The position numbers were made by a program, and so were the translations under genes. This document shows, piece by piece, positions 1 to 6,654 of a stretch of DNA of 13,244 nucleotides (within the stretch, counting starts at the first letter, position 1; each line of letters starts with the position of its first letter). Below the pieces are notes generated by a model that saw nothing but the letters and a program-made list of their open reading frames with translations, was not told the origin of the DNA and ran no database searches. Origin of the DNA: Cellvibrionaceae bacterium (GTDB lineage Bacteria > Pseudomonadota > Gammaproteobacteria > Pseudomonadales > Cellvibrionaceae); the NCBI GenBank assembly GCA_021151525.1, contig JAGKXD010000109.1, forward strand, positions 1 to 13,244. The letters run 5' to 3'.

Positions 1-64
1 CTATTAGATATTTGGCGCAGTATCTGCCGACTGAAATTCGATAATTTCGTTCGGGAAATTCACG
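1..64. other. Leader before the first gene, possible tail of an upstream gene
   Basis: One + strand frame starting at base 3 reads IRYLAQYLPTEIR and stops at TAA 42-44, which would suit the C-terminus of an upstream gene cut by the window edge. Another frame stays open to about 115, so neither can be proven. The stretch also holds three copies of a 6-bp motif: GAAATT at 33-38, its inverse AATTTC at 43-48 and GAAATT at 55-60. No clear -35/-10 pair or strong ribosome binding site is seen before the ATG at 65. Confidence 0.25.
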
Positions 65-1573
65 ATGATAAAAATAGCAGCGCAATGGGTGATGGTTATG
101 TCAGCAACATTTTTTAGTTTATTGGCCCACTCTGAAGCCACAGGTCAGTTTTTCGCGAGTCAGGATATTGGCAAGGTAAGTCAGGCGGGGGCATTGGCTT
201 ACGATGCCGGTTTACAGCATTACAAGATCAGTGGTGCGGGTAGCAATAGTCAAACTAACCAGGATGCATTTCACTACGCTTACACGCAATTATCCGGTGA
301 CTTTATTGTGCGGGCGCATCTGGCGTTTGCCGGAAAAAATATTAACTCTCAATCGACTCTTGGTTGGAATTTGCGCACAAGTCTGGATGCAAATTCCGCC
401 AGTGTGCATGCGCTGGTGCGCGGCGATGGTTTAACTTCGCTGCAATTTCGTGCAACTGCCGGAGCTGCTACAGACGCCTATCCAATGGCGATTAAATCAG
501 CGGATGTGATCCAGCTGGAGCGTCGCGGCGATATTTATATTATGAGCGCAGCGAAAATGGGGCAGCCGTTTCAAGTGACTTCGGTGTCCCACATAAAGTT
601 AGGTGAAAAAGTTTATGCCGGTTTAAGTGTAGGTGTGCAGGCTGGCGATAAAATCGAAACCGGTGTTTTTTCCAATGTGCGCATAATTCTTCCGGCGGCG
701 AAAAATTTCCGTCCCTACAAAGATTACATCGGCAGCAATTTGGAAATCATGGATATGGCCACTAAAAACCGCCGTATTGTGTTTCGCTCGCCCGACTCTA
801 TTCAAGCGCCCAACTGGACGCAGGATGGTAAAACACTGATCTATAACTCCAAAGGCTTGCTGTTTAATTTTGATATTGCGAGCGGAAAAAGCTCGGAATT
901 GGAGACTGGTTTTGCCAACAATAACAACAACGACCATGTGCTGTCCTGGGATGGAAAGTTAATTGGAATTAGTCATCATGTAGCGGAAGAAAAAAATCAT
1001 TCCACGATTTACACGCTGCCAATCACTGGCTCAAAAACGCCCACCCGCATTACCGCCATCAACGCTGGCCATTCCTATTTGCATGGCTTTTCGCCCGATG
1101 ACAAATCCATGATCTTTACCGGCGAGCGCAACGGGTTTTACGATATTTTCAGTGTTGATATAGCAACGGGAAAAGAAACCCAATTAACGCACACGGAAAC
1201 CCTGGATGATGGTTCTGAATATAGCCCTGATGGTAAATACATTTATTTCAACTCCAATCGCACCGGCATGATGCAGCTCTGGCGCATGCACGCTGATGGC
1301 AGCCATCAACAGCAGCTTACCTTTGATAATCACAATAACTGGTTTCCCCATGTATCGCCTGACGGCGAGACAATTGTCTTCCTCAGTTACATGGATGATA
1401 TAGATTCGGGCGATCACCCTTTTTATCGTCACGTCTATTTGCGGAAAATGCCTGCCGAGGGCGGTGAGCCGGAGATAATCGCTTATGTCTATGGTGGGCA
1501 GGGCACTATCAATGTGCCCAGTTGGTCGCCGGACGGTTCGCAAATAGCCTTTGTGAGTAATACCCGGCTCTAG
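65..1573 (+). CDS. Exported TolB-like beta-propeller protein with N-terminal lectin-like domain
   Basis: The 502-residue protein begins with a hydrophobic signal peptide (about residues 1-25, small residues before a likely cut near AHSEA), so it should be periplasmic or outer-membrane associated. Residues ~30-215 look like a concanavalin/laminin-G-type beta-sandwich, with the family-typical stretch RGDGLTSLQFR at 119-129. Residues ~220-502 carry PD40/WD40-like propeller repeats. Six blade motifs of the xSPDGxxIxF type begin near residues 248, 293, 340, 384, 428 and 485, the best being EYSPDGKYIYF and SWSPDGSQIAF. Databases often label such proteins 'biopolymer transporter TolR' or 'TolB-like', which I regard as misleading: there is no Tol-Pal gene here and no TolR-like membrane anchor. 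The propeller probably binds a protein or glycan, and no catalytic residues are evident. The ATG at 65 is chosen because it precedes the signal peptide; its ribosome binding site is weak. The gene ends by itself at TAG 1571-1573 and is unlikely to share an operon with the pspA cluster. Confidence 0.85.
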   Translation: MIKIAAQWVMVMSATFFSLLAHSEATGQFFASQDIGKVSQAGALAYDAGLQHYKISGAGSNSQTNQDAFHYAYTQLSGDFIVRAHLAFAGKNINSQSTLGWNLRTSLDANSASVHALVRGDGLTSLQFRATAGAATDAYPMAIKSADVIQLERRGDIYIMSAAKMGQPFQVTSVSHIKLGEKVYAGLSVGVQAGDKIETGVFSNVRIILPAAKNFRPYKDYIGSNLEIMDMATKNRRIVFRSPDSIQAPNWTQDGKTLIYNSKGLLFNFDIASGKSSELETGFANNNNNDHVLSWDGKLIGISHHVAEEKNHSTIYTLPITGSKTPTRITAINAGHSYLHGFSPDDKSMIFTGERNGFYDIFSVDIATGKETQLTHTETLDDGSEYSPDGKYIYFNSNRTGMMQLWRMHADGSHQQQLTFDNHNNWFPHVSPDGETIVFLSYMDDIDSGDHPFYRHVYLRKMPAEGGEPEIIAYVYGGQGTINVPSWSPDGSQIAFVSNTRL

Positions 1574-1580
1574 GTTACAG

Positions 1581-1622
1581 GGTAGTCTGGCGAGGGAGGA
1601 TTTTGCCGTTCTCCCTCTACCC
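1581..1622 (+). terminator. Possible weak stem-loop after the propeller gene
   Basis: GAGGGAG at 1592-1598 can pair with CTCCCTC at 1611-1617 across a 12-base loop. An outer GGTAG (1581-1585) can compete to pair with CTACC (1617-1621). The hairpin lies 8-50 bases after the stop codon, where a terminator is expected, but no U-tract follows. It may be a factor-assisted end point or just an RNA 3' stabiliser. Confidence 0.3.
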
Positions 1623-1690
1623 AAGACTATCGGATCGGCGCCAAATCCTGCACAATTTGCCTTTCTGATTAGTTGCTTTCTGTTGTTGCC

Positions 1691-2272
1691 ATGACTGACA
1701 AACCTTCCGATTCCGATTTTTTCCTCCAGCAAATGAAAGGGGTAAAGCCCATCAAGCTGGAGGAGAAGGTTGTGCTTGCTAATCCCCAGCAGGATAAAGC
1801 CAGCATAGAAACCCGCCGCAAAGCCGCAACGGCTGAGTTGGCGAAGGATAAAAACTTCCTCTCCGGTGAATACATTGAGCCGGTCGACCCACTGGCGATC
1901 ATCGAATTCAAGCGCGACGGGGTGCAGAACGGTGTGTACCGCAATCTGCGCCTGGGTAAATACCAAATCGATGCGCGGCTGGATTTGCATCATATGACTA
2001 TCGATCAGGCGCGCAATGCGGTGTTTCAGTTTATTAAGGACTGCATGACCAATGACATCCGCTGTGCGCTAATTACCCACGGTAAAGGGGAGGGGCGCAG
2101 CCTGCCTGCGCAGATCAAGAGTTGCGTTGCTCACTGGCTACCCCAATTTCCGGAAATCCTTGCGTTCCACTCCGCCCAAAAACAGCACGGCTGGGTTGGC
2201 GCCACCTATGTGCTCCTGCGCAAAAGCGATAAGAAAAAGCTGGAAACCTGGGAGCTGCATAACAAGCGTTAA
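1691..2272 (+). CDS. smrA: SmrA-type Smr-domain endonuclease
   Basis: The 193-aa product matches the layout of E. coli SmrA (YdaL). It has a short N-terminal motif (FFLQQMKGVKPIK near residues 11-23), a linker, a conserved block before the domain (EFKRDGVQNGVYRNLRLGKY) and a C-terminal Smr domain from about residue 95. The two signature motifs are intact: LDLH at 97-100 and HGKG at 130-133, followed by a GATYVLLRK strand. Smr domains are MutS2-type nuclease modules. SmrA-type proteins have nuclease activity, while the related SmrB cuts mRNA at collided ribosomes; the in vivo target of this one is unknown. The ATG at 1691 is preferred over an in-frame TTG at 1673 because the protein then starts like SmrA homologues, although neither has an evident Shine-Dalgarno sequence. 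The gene stands alone: 117 bases separate it from the preceding gene and a strong terminator follows. Confidence 0.92.
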   Translation: MTDKPSDSDFFLQQMKGVKPIKLEEKVVLANPQQDKASIETRRKAATAELAKDKNFLSGEYIEPVDPLAIIEFKRDGVQNGVYRNLRLGKYQIDARLDLHHMTIDQARNAVFQFIKDCMTNDIRCALITHGKGEGRSLPAQIKSCVAHWLPQFPEILAFHSAQKQHGWVGATYVLLRKSDKKKLETWELHNKR

Positions 2273-2319
2273 CTCTGCCATGGTCGTTTCTTAGATTAAT
2301 TTCTAATTGTCCCCTCCTA

Positions 2320-2362
2320 AAAACCCGCTTTTTGATTATCAAAAGGCGGGTTTTGTCTTTTT
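2320..2362 (+). terminator. Strong intrinsic terminator after smrA
   Basis: A 16-bp stem pairs bases 2320-2335 with 2339-2354 around a TTA loop. All pairs are Watson-Crick except one wobble (T2329 with G2346). The core is CCCGC/GCGGG, and the 3' side is followed by gtcttttt. The flanking A-run and T-run also make it plausible in the reverse direction. It lies 48 bases after the smrA stop and insulates the downstream cluster. Confidence 0.92.
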
Positions 2363-2422
2363 GGGGTATCGATAACTGCTTGTTTAATCGGCATTTTTCT
2401 ATCTTTTTCCTTATCAAAATTT

Positions 2423-2455
2423 ATTACATGTGATATTTGAAATATTACATGTAAT
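2423..2455. promoter_or_regulatory. 33-bp palindromic operator candidate upstream of yjfI
   Basis: The segment is symmetric about base 2439. The arms 2423-2438 and 2440-2455 pair at 15 of 16 positions, the exception being G2432 opposite T2446. Within it are ATTACATGTGAT (2423-2434), ATATTTgAAATAT (2433-2445) and the perfect 12-mer ATTACATGTAAT (2444-2455). The three local centres are 10.5 bp apart, one helical turn, so bound dimers would sit on the same DNA face. It ends 16 bp before the ATG at 2472. AT-rich promoter-like hexamers overlap it (TTGAAA 2437-2442, TTTAAT 2458-2463, but with only 15 bp between). No U-tract follows, so it is not a terminator. A role as binding site is inferred from symmetry and position. 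Confidence 0.6.
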
Positions 2456-2471
2456 GATTTAATGTTGGCCA

Positions 2472-3101
2472 ATGCAGAAAAAATCATCAGCACATTACCA
2501 GCGCGAATACCGCAACCGGCTCAGGGAGCAGGGGTTCGTGAAAAAAGAGGTGTGGATTCTTCCGGAGAATGCGCGCCGCCTTGCCCTTTATGAGATGGAG
2601 TTGCGGGTTTCTGCTAAACAGCTTGTTTCCCGTGGGTTTATGCCAGTGAAAGGAGAAAGTCGAATGACCGATGTTGTTAACCGTTGGACCACCCCAAGTC
2701 TCTACGATGCCTTGTGCAAGGCGGAGCTATTTGCCAGCAAACGGGCGGAGATCGAGCTAATTGAGGGAGTGGCGCCAGCACTGCATATCACTATGTATGA
2801 ATACGGCGATCTGCCGTTGTTCGTCACCGTTTCGGGCGAGCAGATTGTGGTGGAGGCAACCCTTTGGTCTCTGTCGGAGGTCACCGATGCGGCGCTGTTT
2901 AATGAAACAGTTTTGCGTACGCACAAATATTTTCCGCTATCGACCATTAGCCTGGACAAAATCGATGGCGATGACAGCTACCACATGTTTGGTGCCCTGA
3001 GTTCCGCATCAAGTTTGCAGGATGTTGTGTTTGAAATTGAAATTCTGGCTTCCAATGTGATTCAGGCTACTGAGGCCTATGCAGACTTTCTTTTGAAATA
3101 A
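2472..3101 (+). CDS. yjfI: YjfI-like DUF2170 protein with N-terminal ribbon-helix-helix-like arm
   Basis: The product has 209 residues. Residues ~70-209 match the DUF2170/YjfI family, the partner that precedes the PspA paralogue yjfJ in E. coli. The family's molecular role is not known to me. Residues 1-45 are basic and follow a pattern (YQREYRNRLREQGFVKKEVW, then ILPENARRLALYE) that resembles ribbon-helix-helix DNA-binding arms seen in phage and plasmid regulators. This is a pattern match only, but it fits the palindrome just upstream. The ATG at 2472 has no Shine-Dalgarno sequence. An in-frame ATG at 2664 (residue 65) has an excellent one, AGGAG at 2651-2655, eight bases upstream. That start would give a 145-aa protein containing only DUF2170, close to what I recall as the E. 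coli length. Both forms may be made. It is the first gene of the cluster, 78 bases before pspA. Confidence 0.82.
   Translation: MQKKSSAHYQREYRNRLREQGFVKKEVWILPENARRLALYEMELRVSAKQLVSRGFMPVKGESRMTDVVNRWTTPSLYDALCKAELFASKRAEIELIEGVAPALHITMYEYGDLPLFVTVSGEQIVVEATLWSLSEVTDAALFNETVLRTHKYFPLSTISLDKIDGDDSYHMFGALSSASSLQDVVFEIEILASNVIQATEAYADFLLK
2651..2666 (+). promoter_or_regulatory. Strong internal ribosome binding site and ATG within yjfI
   Basis: AGGAG (2651-2655) lies eight bases before an in-frame ATG at 2664-2666, exactly at the junction between the basic N-terminal arm and the DUF2170 domain. It is a much better initiation signal than that of the upstream ATG at 2472. Initiation here would yield a 145-aa, DUF2170-only product. 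Confidence 0.55.
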
Positions 3102-3122
3102 AAGCTATTGAAATAAATAGCT
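3093..3122 (+). repeat. Small tandem repeat forming a hairpin at the yjfI 3' end
   Basis: The segment TTGAAATAAA occurs at 3093-3102 (spanning the yjfI stop codon) and again at 3109-3118, each followed by an AGCT. AGCTATT (3103-3109) pairs with AATAGCT (3116-3122) across a 6-base loop. No U-tract follows, so read-through into pspA is expected. It could modestly stabilise or attenuate the transcript. Confidence 0.5.
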
Positions 3123-3142
3123 CATCAAAAAGCATTTCTAAC

Positions 3143-3156
3143 GGTTTATTAATTGC
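3143..3156 (+). promoter_or_regulatory. Candidate sigma-54 -24/-12 element upstream of pspA
   Basis: GG at 3143-3144 and GC at 3155-3156 are separated by exactly 10 bases, with TT just before the GC, giving the GG-N10-GC frame and TTGC core of sigma-54 promoters. The classical pspA promoter is sigma-54/PspF dependent. Against it, the -24 side is otherwise unlike the consensus, and transcription would start near 3168, cutting into the Shine-Dalgarno GAGG (3167-3170). No PspF gene is in the window. Confidence 0.25.
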
Positions 3157-3179
3157 GGATATTAACGAGGTAAAAACGT

Positions 3180-3872
3180 ATGAATATCTGGTCGAAAATG
3201 ATTACCGCGCTGCGCGGTGGTGTGAATGAAGCGGGTGAGGCGATTGTTGATAGTCAGGCGCTGCGTATTTTGGATCAGGAAGTGCGCGATGCTGGCGAGG
3301 AATTGAAGCGCTCCAAAGATAGCCTGGCGGAAATCATGGCGCGCCAAAAATTGGCAGAAGAAAAATGCAAGCAACTGCAAAAAAATATCGATGAGCATGA
3401 GGGCTACGCAACCAAAGCGCTGGAAAAAGGCGATGAAACACTCGCGTTGGAGGTGGCTGCGCGTATCGCTGAATTTGAAAATAGCCTTGCCGCTGAAAAA
3501 GAAGCATCGGGAGGTTTTGCGCAAAGTGTTGCCAAATTGCGTGCCGCCATTGATCAGGCTGAAAAAAATATAAAACGCTTGAAACAGCAAGTGGATACCG
3601 TAAAAGCCACTGAAAATGTTCAGCGTGCGCAAGCAGCGGTTGCCGAGCGTCACAGCGGTTCTGATTCAAAAATGCGCACGGCGATGGAGTCGCTGGAGCG
3701 TATTAAAGAGCGCCAGGCATTAAAAGACGCGCAATTTAAAGCGGCGGATGAAATGGCTAAAACCAGCGGCGATGATTCGCTTAAAGCGAAATTGGAGGCA
3801 GCTGGCATTACCACCAATGGTCCGTCGGCAGAAGATATTCTCGCGCGCATCAAAAACAAAAAAGCGCCATAG
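3180..3872 (+). CDS. pspA: PspA/IM30 family membrane-stress protein (YjfJ type)
   Basis: The 230-aa protein has the length and layout of PspA/Vipp1 family members. A short amphipathic N-terminal helix (MNIWSKMITALRGGVNEAG) is suited to inner-leaflet binding. Long heptad-rich charged coiled-coil helices follow from about residue 25 to 205, and a final short helix SAEDILARIKNKK ends the protein, typical of the family. PspA belongs to the ESCRT-III superfamily and forms rods or rings that protect or remodel the inner membrane. Neighbouring yjfI and the lack of pspB/pspC place it with the E. coli YjfJ branch rather than the classical PspABC system. Its N-terminus also differs from classical PspA (MGIFSRF-type). 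The start is supported by GAGG at 3167-3170. It sits 78 bases after yjfI and 67 before yqiJ, and its stop codon is followed at once by a hairpin. Confidence 0.94.
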   Translation: MNIWSKMITALRGGVNEAGEAIVDSQALRILDQEVRDAGEELKRSKDSLAEIMARQKLAEEKCKQLQKNIDEHEGYATKALEKGDETLALEVAARIAEFENSLAAEKEASGGFAQSVAKLRAAIDQAEKNIKRLKQQVDTVKATENVQRAQAAVAERHSGSDSKMRTAMESLERIKERQALKDAQFKAADEMAKTSGDDSLKAKLEAAGITTNGPSAEDILARIKNKKAP

Positions 3873-3873
3873 T

Positions 3874-3897
3874 AACAGTACCGGAAATTGTACTGTT
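3874..3897 (+). other. Hairpin directly after the pspA stop codon
   Basis: AACAGTAC (3874-3881) pairs perfectly with GTACTGTT (3890-3897) around an 8-base loop. It begins two bases after the pspA stop codon, and no U-run follows. Such intercistronic hairpins often protect the upstream message from 3' exonucleases, which would keep PspA more abundant than the downstream membrane proteins. That role is inferred. Confidence 0.55.
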
Positions 3898-3939
3898 GCA
3901 GGCAGAAAACTTTCGGCGAAAAGCAAAAGGCAATAACAC

Positions 3940-4608
3940 ATGAATGAATTTTTGCTAACCATATTCAGCTTTCCCACGGTGATTTACACCGCTGTGTTGG
4001 GTGTTGCGGTGCTTTATTGGCTGTGCGCTGCCTTTGGTTTGCTGGAGTTGGATATTCTTGATGCGCATCTGCCCGATGTGGATGGGCAGTTGCACGCCCA
4101 TGCTGAACATAGTTTTGCCGAAACCTTTGCTGGCATTTTGTTGCGTCTGGGATTAAACGGTGTGCCGGTCACTATTGTGATTAGCCTTATCGCGTTGGTC
4201 GGTTGGTTTATCAGCTATTACCTGAGTTATTTCGAGTTGGTGTTGCTGGGTTATGGCTGGGTCAGGTTTGTGGTGGGTGTTCCCATATTGATTTTTTCGC
4301 TCTATCTGGCCGTGTTGGTTACTGCACAGTTAATCAAACCCATCCGCAAGTTCTTTGCCCGGACAGAACAGTTTGTGGAGAAAAAAATCCTCGGGCAAAC
4401 TGCAATCGTGCGCTCTTCGAAAGTTGACAAGACAACGGGCGAAGCAAATTTTGACGATGGTGGAGCAGGGTTGATTGTAAAAGTACGTGCGCTTGGGGGG
4501 CAGCAATTTATGCGCGGTGATAGGGTGGTGCTGTTGGAATATATCGCTGAAACGCATGTGTACAATGTTATTTCAGAACAAGAATTTCTGGGTAAGCCCA
4601 GTGAATAA
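3940..4608 (+). CDS. yqiJ: YqiJ-type NfeD/OB-fold inner-membrane protein
   Basis: The 222-aa product has about three membrane segments (roughly residues 12-34, 75-96 and 107-130). Between the first two lies an acidic and histidine-rich stretch (LDAHLPDVDGQLHAHAEHS). A soluble C-terminal OB-fold domain follows (~148-215), containing KKILGQTAIVRSSKVD and GDRVVLLEY-type strands. This is the architecture of E. coli YqiJ, an NfeD-like protein encoded next to the flotillin YqiK. NfeD-family proteins pair with SPFH/flotillin partners, and the OB-fold probably contacts the flotillin oligomer. The order yqiJ then yqiK, 54 bases apart, is kept here. The ribosome binding site is modest (AAAGG at about 3926-3930). 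It is transcribed in the same direction as pspA with only a 67-base gap, so co-transcription is likely. Confidence 0.9.
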   Translation: MNEFLLTIFSFPTVIYTAVLGVAVLYWLCAAFGLLELDILDAHLPDVDGQLHAHAEHSFAETFAGILLRLGLNGVPVTIVISLIALVGWFISYYLSYFELVLLGYGWVRFVVGVPILIFSLYLAVLVTAQLIKPIRKFFARTEQFVEKKILGQTAIVRSSKVDKTTGEANFDDGGAGLIVKVRALGGQQFMRGDRVVLLEYIAETHVYNVISEQEFLGKPSE

Positions 4609-4662
4609 ATTAGGTTAACCATCATTCATTGCAAAAAAGCACAGGGTAAAAAGGAGTACAAC

Positions 4663-6654
4663 ATGTTTGAAGCAGCTATGGCCACACCGGTACTCACCGT
4701 TATTGGTTTTGGGTTTTTATTCCTCTTGGGATTGGCGGGTTTATTCAATGCCTTCTATTACAAAGTGGCCCAGGGAACGGCGTTAATTGTTAACGATATG
4801 AGCTCAACACCAAAAGTCCATTTCACCGGTGCGCTGGTGTGGCCCATTATCCACAAAAAGGAGTTGATGAATATTTCCTTAATCACTTTGGAAGTGGATC
4901 GCCGTGGCCGTGATGGCCTTATCTGTAAAGATAATATGCGTGCAGATATTTCTGTCGCTTTTTATTTGCGTGTAAATGAAACTCCACAGGATGTACTGCG
5001 AGTTGCCAAGGCGATTGGTGCGGAACGTGCTTCTGATCGTGAAGCGGTGGATTCACTCTTTGCTGCGAAATTCTCGGAGGCATTGAAAACCGTGGGCAAG
5101 CAAATTGATTTTATCCAGCTATTTGAAAACCGCATGGAGTTTCGCGAAAAAATTATCGAAGTCATCGGCAATGATCTGAATGGCTATGTGCTCGAAGATG
5201 TGGCAATTGATTACATCGAGCAAACTCCCAAGTCATCGCTTGATCCCAATAATATTTTGGATGCTGAAGGTATTCGTAAAATTACCGAGCTGACCGCTAC
5301 CCAAAATGTACGCACCAATATGCTGGAGCGCGATGAGGAATTGGCGATCAAGAAAAAGAATGTAGAAACCACCGAAGCTATGCTGGCGTTGGAGCGTCAA
5401 CAGGCCGATGCGGAAGCGCGTCAAAAACGCGAGATCGCCTCAATTCAAGCGCGCGAAGAAGCCGAAACCAAAAAAGTACAGGAAGAAGAGCGTCGTAAAT
5501 ACGAGCAAACTGCTATCCAGGTTGCGCAGGATTTATCGGTTCAAACTGAAAACCAGAAGCGTGAAATTGAAGTTGCCGAGCAAAATCGCCTGCGTGCGGT
5601 AGCTATTGAGCAGGAAAAAGTGACCCGTGCACGCGAGCTGGAAATTGTTGCACGCAAACGCGAAGTGGAGTTGCAAACCATTGAAGCGGAAAAAGCCATT
5701 GAATTGCAGAAAAAAGAAATTGCGAATGTGATTCGCGAGCGCGTGGTGGTTGATAAAACCGTTGCTATCGAAGAGGAGCGCATTAAAGAGGTGCGTGAAG
5801 TTTCTGATGCTGACCGCAAGAAACAAGTGCAGGTACTGGCTGCAGAAGCGGCTGCGGAAGAGGAAAAAGTGAAGCAGGTAAAGGCGGCGGAAGCAGAAGA
5901 GTTGTCAGCCAAACACAAGGCCAGCGAAATTATGACCATGGCGCAAGCCAAGCTGGAAGCGTCTGCCAAAGAAGCAGAGGCGATGAAAAAACTGGCGGAA
6001 GGTATTCAGGCGGAACGCGCAGCGCCCGGTTTGGCCGATGCCAAAGTGCAGGAAGCCAAAGCAACCGCATTGGAAAAAGAAGGTGTGGCTGAAGCGAGTG
6101 TGATTCGTGCGAAAGGCACTGCCAATGCGGAAGCGGGTAAAGCCGAAGCGGAAGTGATTACCGCGAAAGGCCATGCAGAAGCGGACGTGATTGCGACCAA
6201 AGGCGCCTCTGAAGCGACGGCGAAAAAAGAAGTGGGTTTGGCTGGCGCCGAAGTGACACGCGAACAATTCAAAGCGGAAGCAGATGGTTTGACCGAGAAG
6301 TTCGAAGCCATGAATGCCATGAGCGAAAACGCTCGTTCGCATGAAGAATTCCGTATGGGCCTGGAAACGTCGCTGAAAGAAACCTTGGCCAGCATTGCTG
6401 CCGGTAAAGAAATTGCGAAAGAAAATGCGGAAATTCTCGCTATTGCCTTGCAGAAAGCCCATATCGATATTGTGGGTGGTGAAGCGCAATTCTTCGATAA
6501 CTTCGCCAAGTCCTTATCGATTGGTAAAGCCATTGATGGGCTGGCCGGTAAAAGCGGTGTGATTCAAGCGGTGTTGGATAGATTTGTGAATAGGCCCGCG
6601 GCCAGTGCGCCGGTGGTAAAAGAAAAAGCGGAAGACGTTGAGGTTGTTGGTTAA
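4663..6654 (+). CDS. yqiK: Flotillin-family protein YqiK (SPFH/band 7)
   Basis: The 663-aa protein has one N-terminal membrane segment (about residues 9-32) and an SPFH/band-7 domain (~32-205) with family-typical runs HFTGALVWPIIHKKELM, GLICKDNMRADISVAFYLRV and AKAIGAERASD. A very long charged coiled coil (~213-560) follows. Near residues 479-522 it becomes an Ala/Glu-rich repeat built on xAEAxVIxAKG units, the hallmark of flotillins. The C-terminal part (~565-663) contains the flotillin-type segment AEILAIALQKAHIDIVGG. Flotillins form large membrane-anchored assemblies that organise lipid and protein domains; E. coli YqiK has been linked to membrane organisation. The start is supported by AAGGAG at 4651-4656, seven bases upstream of the ATG. 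The repetitive coiled coil produces long meaningless reading frames on the opposite strand. A repeat element begins directly at the stop codon. Confidence 0.95.
   Translation: MFEAAMATPVLTVIGFGFLFLLGLAGLFNAFYYKVAQGTALIVNDMSSTPKVHFTGALVWPIIHKKELMNISLITLEVDRRGRDGLICKDNMRADISVAFYLRVNETPQDVLRVAKAIGAERASDREAVDSLFAAKFSEALKTVGKQIDFIQLFENRMEFREKIIEVIGNDLNGYVLEDVAIDYIEQTPKSSLDPNNILDAEGIRKITELTATQNVRTNMLERDEELAIKKKNVETTEAMLALERQQADAEARQKREIASIQAREEAETKKVQEEERRKYEQTAIQVAQDLSVQTENQKREIEVAEQNRLRAVAIEQEKVTRARELEIVARKREVELQTIEAEKAIELQKKEIANVIRERVVVDKTVAIEEERIKEVREVSDADRKKQVQVLAAEAAAEEEKVKQVKAAEAEELSAKHKASEIMTMAQAKLEASAKEAEAMKKLAEGIQAERAAPGLADAKVQEAKATALEKEGVAEASVIRAKGTANAEAGKAEAEVITAKGHAEADVIATKGASEATAKKEVGLAGAEVTREQFKAEADGLTEKFEAMNAMSENARSHEEFRMGLETSLKETLASIAAGKEIAKENAEILAIALQKAHIDIVGGEAQFFDNFAKSLSIGKAIDGLAGKSGVIQAVLDRFVNRPAASAPVVKEKAEDVEVVG

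Noticed and set aside
1..115. Frame open from the window edge to about 115
   Set aside because: It overlaps the propeller gene's signal peptide by about 50 bases and has no recognisable content.
1673..1690. TTG start for smrA adding six residues
   Set aside because: It has no ribosome binding site, and the ATG at 1691 gives the N-terminus expected from SmrA relatives.
1184..1993. 269-codon reading frame on the - strand
   Set aside because: It is antisense to both the propeller gene and smrA, with no family resemblance, and both + strand genes are clearly real.
2363..2380. Sigma-54-like GGGG...GC before yjfI
   Set aside because: The spacing between GG and GC is 11 rather than 10, and the flanking bases do not match the consensus.
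5541..6533. Several long - strand frames opposite yqiK
   Set aside because: They mirror the Ala/Glu-rich coiled-coil repeats of the flotillin and give Ser/Ala- or Phe/His-rich nonsense proteins.
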